5,545 nt of DNA from Thermotogae bacterium (GTDB lineage: Bacteria > Thermotogota > Thermotogae > Petrotogales > Kosmotogaceae): assembly GCA_003643975.1 (NCBI GenBank), contig QNAR01000124.1, positions 1 through 5,545 of the forward strand, read 5' to 3'. The notes below the pieces were generated by a model, which was not told where the DNA came from, did no database searches, and was given only the letters and a program-made list of their open reading frames with translations. A program made the position numbers and the translations under genes. Positions 1-5,229 of this stretch are shown here, piece after piece. Position 1 is the stretch's first letter. Each line of letters opens with the position of its first letter.

Positions 1-98
1 ACATGGATAGAGACTTTTATATGAGCGCTCAAGAGGCTGTCGAATATGGACTGGTGGACAAAGTAATTGACCCCAAAAAATCGAAAGTTAAAGTTTGA
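1..98 (+). CDS. clpP: ATP-dependent Clp protease proteolytic subunit ClpP, C-terminal end (partial)
   Basis: Only the last 31 complete codons and the TGA stop at 96-98 are present; the gene begins upstream of the window. The readable tail contains RDFYMSAQEAVEYGLVDKVI, which matches the conserved end of ClpP (E. coli: RDRFLSAPEAVEYGLVDSI). Aligned this way, the Asp at 12-14 is the third member of the Ser-His-Asp triad (Asp171 of E. coli ClpP); Ser and His lie outside the window. ClpP forms a cytoplasmic double heptamer that degrades proteins unfolded by ClpX- or ClpA/C-type ATPases. The tail after the conserved block is short and lysine-rich (DPKKSKVKV). A terminator follows closely, so clpP probably ends its own transcript. 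Family assignment is strong despite the small fragment. Confidence 0.93.
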   Translation, partial: MDRDFYMSAQEAVEYGLVDKVIDPKKSKVKV

Positions 99-115
99 GG
101 AACATAACAGAATCT

Positions 116-138
116 GCCGGCGCATTGCGCCGGCTTTT
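116..138 (+). terminator. Intrinsic terminator after clpP
   Basis: A perfect 8-bp, all-G/C stem (116-123 paired with 127-134) closes a three-base ATT loop and is followed directly by TTTT (135-138). It starts 17 bases after the clpP stop. The U tract is short, but the stem is very stable. There is no T-run on the opposite side, so it works only for plus-strand transcripts. It separates clpP from mutS transcriptionally. Confidence 0.88.
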
Positions 139-166
139 AACATTAAATGTAAAGAAAGGAAATGAT
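137..166 (+). promoter_or_regulatory. Possible mutS promoter with overlapping palindrome
   Basis: Because clpP is closed by a terminator, mutS needs its own promoter in the 45 bases 139-183. The best candidate I see is TTAACA (137-142, one mismatch to TTGACA), an 18-base spacer, and AATGAT (161-166, four of six matches to TATAAT). The start would fall near 172, giving a very short leader that would cut into the ribosome binding site. The perfect palindrome ACATT-A-AATGT (140-150) overlaps the -35 box and could be an operator, or chance in AT-rich DNA. Weak call. Confidence 0.25.
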
Positions 167-176
167 AGAGGAGGTT
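167..176 (+). promoter_or_regulatory. Ribosome binding site of mutS (decides TTG start)
   Basis: AGAGGAGGTT is close to the full anti-Shine-Dalgarno complement. The GGAGG core (170-174) lies 9 bases before TTG 184. The first in-frame ATG codons are M9 and M10, which sit inside the conserved TPMMRQYL block, so the TTG start is well supported. Confidence 0.88.
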
Positions 177-183
177 CAAGATT

Positions 184-2664
184 TTGGCACTAAGGGAACT
201 AACTCCGATGATGAGGCAATATCTTGAAATAAAAGATAATTACAAAGACTGCATTCTCCTTTTCAGATTAGGAGATTTTTACGAGGCTTTTTTTGAAGAT
301 GCCAAAAAAATCTCTGAAACTTTGCAAATAGTTTTAACTTCACGCAATGGCAATCCTATGGCAGGTGTTCCACATCATGCGGTTGGTCAGTATGTTAAGA
401 AGCTCCTCGATGCGGGCTATAAAGTAGCTATTTGTGAGCAAGTAGAAGATCCTGCTACTGCCAAGGGACTTGTTAAAAGAGAAGTCACCAGGGTACTCAC
501 TCCGGGAACTGTTCTTGAAGATGACCTGCTTCCTATGGAAAGGAACAATTACCTTTCAATAATGGGAATCCATAAAGGTAAAATGGCGTTTGCCATTACA
601 GACATCTCAACGGGCGAAGTTGGCACAAGCGTGGTAGAACTCGATGAGGCTAAAGATATCATTGAGAAATACAGGCCATCACAACTGGTACTTCAGGAAT
701 CTTTAAAAGAGCACAAAGATTATCTTCTATCGAGCATGGAAAATTTATTTGTTGAAAACCTTGAAGACTGGCATTTCGCCTTTAGTTCGAGTGTCGAGTA
801 TATAAAAAGCTTCTATGGGCTTGCATCGTTAGATGCTTTGGAACTTTCTGAAGAAGAAATCACTGTGTTAGGCACACTCTTTAAATACCTTGAACTGACG
901 CAATTTAAGACTTTCTCTCATTTCTCGCTTCCATCCAAGCTTAATACACCCGATTATATGCAATTGGATTCAGCGACAATCGAGAATCTTTCACTTATTC
1001 CATCCGGGAAAAAAGGTTCGCTTTTTGAGACCTTAAAAGAAACAGCAACCGCAATGGGAACGCGCAGGTTGAAAAAATGGCTTCTGACTCCATTGACGTC
1101 AAAAGCAGAGATTAACAGGCGCCTTGATTATGTGGAAGCTCTGATTCATGATTCATTACTGCATGAAGAGCTTCGCGATTTTTTACGAAGGGTCTTTGAC
1201 ATTGAGCGTATTGCCACACGGATTTCATCAGGCAAAACCGTTCCAAGAGACCTTCAATCACTCAGGTCCACACTTCAGGTCTTGCCATATATCAGGGAAC
1301 TCTTTGAAACCAACGACGTTTTTTTTCAGTTAGCCGGGGAAATTCCGGATTTCTCACAAGAACAGGAATTGCTTGAAACAGCTCTTGAAGATGAACCTTC
1401 TGCAATACCGGGAGATGGAAAGGTTATTAGAAAGGGGTACAACAAAGAGTTTGATGAATTGAGAGAGTTGTTATTCAGCTCAAGAGAAAAACTCAAAGAA
1501 TTTGAACTCCATGAAAAAAGACGTACAGGAATCAGCAACCTGAAGGTAAAGTACAACAAGGTATTTGGTTATTTTATTGAAGTTTCAAAGGCGCAGTTGG
1601 AACGGGTCCCCGAAGATTACATCAGGAAGCAAACACTCGTAAACTCAGAACGCTTTATTACTCCGGAGCTTAAACAATTTGAAGACAAAATGCTGAGTGC
1701 CAGTGAAAAGATAGAAATAATGGAACGCGAGCTTTTCTCAGAATTATGCCAGCAATTGAATAAGAGTAGAGAGAAGTTGAAAAGTGTTGCTCAACTTCTT
1801 TCTGAAGTCGATGTTTATCAATCCCTGGCTACTGTCGCTCGAAAATATAACTACGTTAGGCCACGATTTTCCGAAAATAGATTGATGATGTTAAAAAATG
1901 CAAGGCATCCTGTGGTAGAGAGATATATTAGGGATTTTGTTCCAAACAGTATTTCCTTTAGTGAGGATAAGAATTTCTACATTCTCACTGGACCAAATAT
2001 GAGTGGAAAGTCAACTTTTATCAGACAGATTGCATTGTGCTCCATAATGGCCCAAATTGGTTCTTTTGTTCCCGCTGAAGAAGCTGTCTTGCCTATTTAT
2101 GACAGGGTATTCACCAGAATAGGGGCAAGAGACGATGTCGCAGGTGGAAAGTCCACATTTTTAGTAGAAATGATGGAAACTGCATCCATTTTATCAAAAG
2201 CAACTGAAGACAGTCTTGTTGTTCTTGATGAAGTCGGCAGAGGCACTAGCACTTTTGATGGGATAAGTATTGCATGGTCTGTCTCAGAGTTCATTTATGA
2301 AGCAATTGGTTGCCACACTGTTTTTGCTACCCATTTTACCGAACTCACCGAACTGGCAAATATGTACAGTGGAATACACAACATCACAGTAGCCGTGAAA
2401 GAAACAAAAAAAGGCATTCTCTTTTTACACAAGGTTATTCCTGGTGTAGCGGAACGATCCCATGGTATCGAAGTTGCAAAGTTAGCCGGAATTCCCCAGG
2501 TTGTTCTGGATCGTGCGAAAGAAATTCTGCGCGTTATCGTTAAAAGCAGTTCACTCGACAAAACCGTGCAGGTACTCACAGCTGAGGAAATTTCAAGTAT
2601 CAGAAAGTCTAAGAAGGGTAAAATGCATAGGGATCAGCTCTCACTTTTCGAGGGCAATAAGTGA
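184..2664 (+). CDS. mutS: DNA mismatch repair protein MutS
   Basis: MutS recognises mispaired or looped bases and, as an ATP-switched clamp, recruits MutL. This is a full MutS1-type protein of 826 residues. The N-terminal mismatch-reading domain carries the Phe-X-Glu motif at F32-Y33-E34 (GDFYEAF), which wedges against the mismatch. Connector and lever domains follow, then the DNA clamp domain after GYN (418-420). The ATPase domain has Walker A GPNMSGKST at 603-611 (K609), the signature loop GGKSTF at 654-659, Walker B VVLDE with D682/E683, and the ATHF His at 717. A helix-turn-helix dimer segment (GIEVAKLAGIP) follows. The tail holds QLSLF at 818-822, a canonical sliding-clamp binding motif, and the protein ends four residues later, so the extra tetramerisation domain of E. 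coli MutS is absent. Translation starts at TTG. The FYE motif and intact N-terminal domain exclude MutS2. No frameshift or missing catalytic residue is seen. Confidence 0.98.
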   Translation: MALRELTPMMRQYLEIKDNYKDCILLFRLGDFYEAFFEDAKKISETLQIVLTSRNGNPMAGVPHHAVGQYVKKLLDAGYKVAICEQVEDPATAKGLVKREVTRVLTPGTVLEDDLLPMERNNYLSIMGIHKGKMAFAITDISTGEVGTSVVELDEAKDIIEKYRPSQLVLQESLKEHKDYLLSSMENLFVENLEDWHFAFSSSVEYIKSFYGLASLDALELSEEEITVLGTLFKYLELTQFKTFSHFSLPSKLNTPDYMQLDSATIENLSLIPSGKKGSLFETLKETATAMGTRRLKKWLLTPLTSKAEINRRLDYVEALIHDSLLHEELRDFLRRVFDIERIATRISSGKTVPRDLQSLRSTLQVLPYIRELFETNDVFFQLAGEIPDFSQEQELLETALEDEPSAIPGDGKVIRKGYNKEFDELRELLFSSREKLKEFELHEKRRTGISNLKVKYNKVFGYFIEVSKAQLERVPEDYIRKQTLVNSERFITPELKQFEDKMLSASEKIEIMERELFSELCQQLNKSREKLKSVAQLLSEVDVYQSLATVARKYNYVRPRFSENRLMMLKNARHPVVERYIRDFVPNSISFSEDKNFYILTGPNMSGKSTFIRQIALCSIMAQIGSFVPAEEAVLPIYDRVFTRIGARDDVAGGKSTFLVEMMETASILSKATEDSLVVLDEVGRGTSTFDGISIAWSVSEFIYEAIGCHTVFATHFTELTELANMYSGIHNITVAVKETKKGILFLHKVIPGVAERSHGIEVAKLAGIPQVVLDRAKEILRVIVKSSSLDKTVQVLTAEEISSIRKSKKGKMHRDQLSLFEGNK

Positions 2665-2669
2665 ATAAA

Positions 2670-2678
2670 TGGTATAAT
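2670..2678 (+). promoter_or_regulatory. Extended -10 promoter element before the M24 peptidase gene
   Basis: TGGTATAAT is a perfect extended -10 (TGnTATAAT) starting six bases after the mutS stop. No good -35 is visible at 16-18 bases upstream, which an extended -10 can tolerate. Transcription would begin near 2685, leaving a leader of about 15 bases that just includes the ribosome binding site. It could give the downstream genes a promoter independent of mutS. Confidence 0.5.
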
Positions 2679-2686
2679 TATGCTTT

Positions 2687-2695
2687 GGAGGAGGG
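2687..2695 (+). promoter_or_regulatory. Ribosome binding site of the M24 peptidase gene (decides ATG 2700)
   Basis: GGAGGAGGG places its first GGAGG core 8 bases before ATG 2700. The longer reading from GTG 2661, which overlaps the mutS stop, would put this site and the TATAAT element inside the coding region and has no comparable site of its own. Confidence 0.88.
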
Positions 2696-2699
2696 ACTT

Positions 2700-3782
2700 A
2701 TGAACAAGCTGATAGAATTGCGTAAAAGAATGAAAGAAAGAGCTCTGGATGCCATGTTGATTATTAACAGGGAAAACAGTAATAAGGCAACGAGCTGGTA
2801 TATCTCAGGATTTTCTGGTTCTCTTGCCCTTTTGCTGATCACAGGTAATTCCGAATACATCATCACAGACTCTCGATACTTCACACAAGCTTCCATGCAG
2901 ACATCTTTTAAGCTTGTTCCGTATAAAGGTGGAGGGATTGAGGGTATAAAAATCATACTTGATCAATTGATTTCGACAAATGCTATTAAACGTCTTGGAT
3001 TTGAAGCTGAAAGGATAACCTATTTTTATTTTCAAAATCTTCTTTCTGATCTTGGGGTTGAATTAATTGAATCAGATGATATCATCAAAACTCTGAGAAT
3101 GGTAAAAACAGAGGAAGAAGTAGAAAAAATTAAAAAAGCAGTAAACGTTGCTGAAGCTTCCCTTATTGAAACCCTGAACATGGTAAAACCAGGTGTAACT
3201 GAAAGAGAAATAGCCGCAAGGTTAGAGTATGAAATGAAGAAGAGGGGTGGAAACCCATCTTTTGAAACCATCGCTGTTTCTGGTAATAGAAGTGCTATTG
3301 TTCATGGGACTCCTTCAGATAAAAAGATATCCCAGGGCGAATTCCTTCTAATAGATTTTGGAGCCATTGTAGATGGTTATTGCTCGGACATAACTAGAAC
3401 TTTTGCCATCGGTGAACCTTCAGATGAAATGGTCTCGGTGTATAATATTGTTTATGAAGCTCAGAAAGAAGCCAGAGAAGCTGCTAGAGCTGGAATTACC
3501 GGCGCTGAACTTCATAACGTAGCGAAAACCATTATTTCAAATGCTGGTTACGGTGAATATTTCGGACATGGGCTTGGACATGGGCTTGGTATGGAAGTGC
3601 ATGAACATCCCTCAGCAAATCCTTTGAACACTGAACCTTTGCCAGAGCATTCCGTAATTACCATAGAACCAGGAATATACTTGCCCAATAAGTTTGGTGT
3701 CCGGATAGAAGACGATGTCTTTTTAACCAAAGAGGGCTGTATAGTTCTCACTTCACTTGATAGAGAATTGAAAACATTATAA
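2700..3782 (+). CDS. M24-family metallopeptidase, X-Pro aminopeptidase/dipeptidase type
   Basis: This 360-residue cytoplasmic enzyme probably removes residues before proline or splits X-Pro dipeptides, using two divalent metals. Residues 1 to about 125 form the creatinase/prolidase N-terminal domain (NSNKATSWYISGFSGS, then ITDSRYFTQA). The C-terminal pita-bread domain carries all five metal ligands in family order: D219 (LIDFGA), D230 (CSDITRTF), H294 (GHGLGHGLG), E323 (TIEPGIY) and E337 (RIEDDV). The family's active-site histidines are also present: H202 (VHGTPSD) and H301 (VHEHP). Ligand spacings match Pyrococcus prolidase as I remember it. The absence of a signal peptide fits an intracellular role. 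ATG 2700 is chosen for its strong ribosome binding site. Sequence alone does not settle X-Pro dipeptidase (PepQ) against X-Pro aminopeptidase (PepP), so no symbol is given. It sits 35 bases after mutS and 17 before efp, and M24 peptidase next to efp is a common bacterial pairing. Confidence 0.93.
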   Translation: MNKLIELRKRMKERALDAMLIINRENSNKATSWYISGFSGSLALLLITGNSEYIITDSRYFTQASMQTSFKLVPYKGGGIEGIKIILDQLISTNAIKRLGFEAERITYFYFQNLLSDLGVELIESDDIIKTLRMVKTEEEVEKIKKAVNVAEASLIETLNMVKPGVTEREIAARLEYEMKKRGGNPSFETIAVSGNRSAIVHGTPSDKKISQGEFLLIDFGAIVDGYCSDITRTFAIGEPSDEMVSVYNIVYEAQKEAREAARAGITGAELHNVAKTIISNAGYGEYFGHGLGHGLGMEVHEHPSANPLNTEPLPEHSVITIEPGIYLPNKFGVRIEDDVFLTKEGCIVLTSLDRELKTL

Positions 3783-3783
3783 T
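3757..3783 (+). promoter_or_regulatory. Possible efp promoter overlapping the M24 gene's stop codon
   Basis: A perfect TATAAT (3778-3783) contains the TAA stop of the preceding gene (3780-3782). TTGATA (3757-3762) could be its -35, but the 15-base spacer is short. Initiation near 3790 would remove part of the efp ribosome binding site, so this element would give a nearly leaderless message. It may equally be chance created by the stop codon in AT-rich sequence. Confidence 0.3.
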
Positions 3784-3786
3784 CGC

Positions 3787-3793
3787 GGAGGTG
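3787..3793 (+). promoter_or_regulatory. Ribosome binding site of efp (decides TTG 3800)
   Basis: GGAGGTG has its GGAGG core at 3787-3791, which physically overlaps the alternative GTG start at 3791. The core lies 8 bases before TTG 3800, an ideal distance, so the GTG is better read as part of the ribosome binding site than as the start of the main message. Confidence 0.82.
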
Positions 3794-3799
3794 TCTTCA

Positions 3800-4357
3800 T
3801 TGCTTGAAGTCGGAGACATAAGAAAGGGTATAGCCCTAATAGTGGATAATGATATTTACATCGTGCTTGATGTCAATAAGCATTTTACAGGTCGTGGTAG
3901 TGGTATCATCAGAACAAAAATGAAAAACATAAAAACAGGCTATGTAAGGGAATTCAAATTCAACAGTGGTGAGAAAGTTGAGGAAGCATCGCTTTCTTTG
4001 AGGCATGTTCAATATTTGTACAATGACGGAAACCTTTATTATTTTATGGATCTTGAGACCTATGAGCAATATGCGTTGGATAAAGAAGTTGTCGAAGATG
4101 CTATATATTATATGACCGAAAACATGGAACTCGATCTCCAATTTCACGATTCTACCCCAATAGGTGTTGTTTTACCGAATACGGTTGTGCTCGAAGTTAC
4201 TGATACCGCTCCAAGCTATAAGGGTGATACAGTTTCTGGCGGTGGAAAACCCGCTGTATGCGAAACAGGTCTAAAGATCACAGTACCATTCTTTGTCGAG
4301 AACGGGCAGAAAGTCAGAGTTGACACAAGAACAGGCGAGTATATAGAACGAGCTTAA
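3800..4357 (+). CDS. efp: Translation elongation factor P (EF-P)
   Basis: EF-P binds between the ribosomal P and E sites and stimulates peptide bond formation at consecutive prolines. From TTG 3800 the product is 185 residues, the usual family length, and begins MLEVGDIRKG like Thermotoga EF-P. An SH3-like domain I (about 1-62) is followed by two OB domains. The loop pointing at the peptidyl-tRNA CCA end reads HFTGRGSG, with R32 at the tip where E. coli has the modified Lys34. The C-terminal signature KPAVCETGLKITVPFFVENG fits the PROSITE EF-P pattern throughout, and the end KVRVDTRTGEYIERA is typical. Starting at GTG 3791 would add three residues, but that codon lies within the ribosome binding site. 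The gene is 17 bases after the M24 peptidase gene and 17 before the Asp23-family gene, so it is probably co-transcribed. Whether R32 is modified cannot be told here. Confidence 0.97.
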   Translation: MLEVGDIRKGIALIVDNDIYIVLDVNKHFTGRGSGIIRTKMKNIKTGYVREFKFNSGEKVEEASLSLRHVQYLYNDGNLYYFMDLETYEQYALDKEVVEDAIYYMTENMELDLQFHDSTPIGVVLPNTVVLEVTDTAPSYKGDTVSGGGKPAVCETGLKITVPFFVENGQKVRVDTRTGEYIERA

Positions 4358-4360
4358 AGA

Positions 4361-4367
4361 AAGGAGG
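4361..4367 (+). promoter_or_regulatory. Ribosome binding site of the Asp23-family gene
   Basis: AAGGAGG lies 7 bases before ATG 4375 and only 4 before the adjacent in-frame TTG 4372. The ATG is therefore preferred; the choice changes the protein by one residue. Confidence 0.82.
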
Positions 4368-4374
4368 GAAATTG

Positions 4375-4770
4375 ATGAATTTTGATGAGACAGAATTGGG
4401 AAAAGTTGAAATTTCAGACCCTGTTATTCGAGATCTTGCAGTGCATTCTTACATGGAATTTAATGGGTTGAGCTTTACCGACCAAAAAGCGAAGAAAGAA
4501 GCCAAAGCGGCTGTAGATATAGAAGTAGAAGAATTAGAATCTGGAAAGAAGCAAATCAAAATCAACGTTTCTACAAAGGTCAAATATGGTGAATCTATTC
4601 CGGAATATGCAAGAAATTTGCAAAAAAAGTTGAAAGAAGATGTGGAAAATTTGAGTGGTCTTGAGGTTTCTGAGGTTTACGTGAAAGTTCTCGATGTTGT
4701 AGAAGTGACTGAAACTAAACCAACAGAGGTAACCGAGCCGGAAGAAGAAGACGAAGAAGAGGGAAAATAA
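4375..4770 (+). CDS. Asp23/Gls24 family (DUF322) protein
   Basis: A small soluble protein of 131 residues with the Asp23/Gls24 fold. It shows the typical opening GKVEISDPVIRDLAVHSYME (9-28), a middle strand IKINVSTKVKYG (61-72), and the amphipathic stretch IPEYARNLQKKLKEDVENLSGLEVSEVYVKV (75-105), which resembles the family's I..V...Q..V...V....G..V..V.V.V pattern. The last 15 or so residues are a low-complexity acidic tail (TEPEEEDEEEGK). There is no membrane segment or signal peptide. In Staphylococcus Asp23 is a membrane-anchored envelope-stress protein; in Bacillus the paralogue YqhY, encoded beside accBC and nusB, affects acetyl-CoA carboxylase. Neither role can be assumed here, because no accBC genes lie between efp and this gene. 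It sits 17 bases after efp and 3 before nusB, so it is almost certainly translated from the same message. Molecular function is unknown. Confidence 0.88.
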   Translation: MNFDETELGKVEISDPVIRDLAVHSYMEFNGLSFTDQKAKKEAKAAVDIEVEELESGKKQIKINVSTKVKYGESIPEYARNLQKKLKEDVENLSGLEVSEVYVKVLDVVEVTETKPTEVTEPEEEDEEEGK

Positions 4771-4773
4771 CAT

Positions 4774-5217
4774 ATGGCTGAAAAGCGTGGAAATAGGAGA
4801 CGAATGCGTGATATCGTCTTCAAGTCTGTGTTTCAATATGATTTTCACCAAGATGCAAGCGTTGCATTTAGTTTTTTGAAGAAAGAGTCGTCATTCCATT
4901 CACTCGATGAAGAAACCTGGAGAAGAGCCTACAAGTACCTTGATGGCATCTTGGGACATCTCGAAGAAGTTGACCGTGTTATTTCATCACACTTGATAAA
5001 CTGGACTTTTGATCGCTTAACTGCAGTTGACAAAAATATATTGAGACTTGGAACTTATGAATTAATCTACGAATTAGACGTTCCCATTGAAGTTAGTCTA
5101 AATGAAGCCATTGAACTTGCTAAAAAATATGGGTCCATCGAAGACGGGAAATTTGTCAATGGTGTTCTTGATAGAATAGCCAAGCAGCATACTCCGCCTT
5201 CAAAGCGGAACCTTTAA
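4774..5217 (+). CDS. nusB: Transcription antitermination protein NusB
   Basis: NusB pairs with ribosomal protein S10 (NusE) on boxA RNA and helps RNA polymerase read through rRNA operons. The 147-residue product is all-helical and of normal length. The arginine-rich N-terminus (KRGNRRRMRD, 4-13) is the usual RNA-binding patch. The C-terminal half is diagnostic: AVDKNILRLGTYELIYELDVP (84-104), the NEAIELAKKYG block (110-120) and GKFVNGVLDRIAK (125-137). It strongly resembles Thermotoga maritima NusB from memory. ATG 4774 comes 3 bases after the preceding stop, and its weak ribosome binding site GAGGG (4759-4763) lies within the acidic-tail codons of the upstream gene, which suggests translational coupling. 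A later in-frame ATG (M11) would remove most of the basic patch and is disfavoured. The place after an Asp23-family gene is the same as in Bacillus. Confidence 0.96.
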   Translation: MAEKRGNRRRMRDIVFKSVFQYDFHQDASVAFSFLKKESSFHSLDEETWRRAYKYLDGILGHLEEVDRVISSHLINWTFDRLTAVDKNILRLGTYELIYELDVPIEVSLNEAIELAKKYGSIEDGKFVNGVLDRIAKQHTPPSKRNL

Positions 5218-5218
5218 T

Positions 5219-5226
5219 GAGGTGAT
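5219..5226 (+). promoter_or_regulatory. Ribosome binding site of fhs
   Basis: GAGGTGAT begins one base after the end of the nusB stop and lies 7 bases (from the GAGG core) before ATG 5230. Two other ATGs here (5217, 5225) run into TGA within one or two codons, so 5230 is the start. Confidence 0.82.
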
Positions 5227-5229
5227 GGC

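Noticed and set aside
2143..2160. A second GGKST motif in MutS that could be read as another Walker A site.
   Set aside because: It is the conserved signature loop of the MutS ATPase (GRSTF/GKSTF followed by VEM), not a second nucleotide site.
2310..2543. A 77-codon plus-strand frame inside mutS.
   Set aside because: It overlaps the conserved ATPase end of MutS in another frame, and its His/Cys/Arg-rich product resembles nothing known.
3836..4147. A 103-codon open frame on the minus strand opposite efp.
   Set aside because: It lies wholly antisense to a certain gene, gives a low-complexity Ile/Phe-rich product of no recognisable family, and I see no ribosome binding site for it.
4534..4851. 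A 105-codon minus-strand frame opposite the Asp23-family gene and nusB.
   Set aside because: Its Phe/Leu-rich translation is the mirror of Lys/Glu-rich codons on the plus strand, as expected for a shadow frame spanning two real genes.
5193..5215. Hairpin TCCGC/GCGGA near the end of nusB, followed by a few T residues.
   Set aside because: The stem is only 5 bp with a 7-base loop, there is no real U tract, it lies within nusB codons, and fhs starts 15 bases later; a terminator here is unlikely.
5213..5218. TTTAAT as a -10 element for fhs.
   Set aside because: It is largely created by the nusB stop codon, has no acceptable -35 at 16-18 bases, and would place initiation beyond the start of the ribosome binding site.
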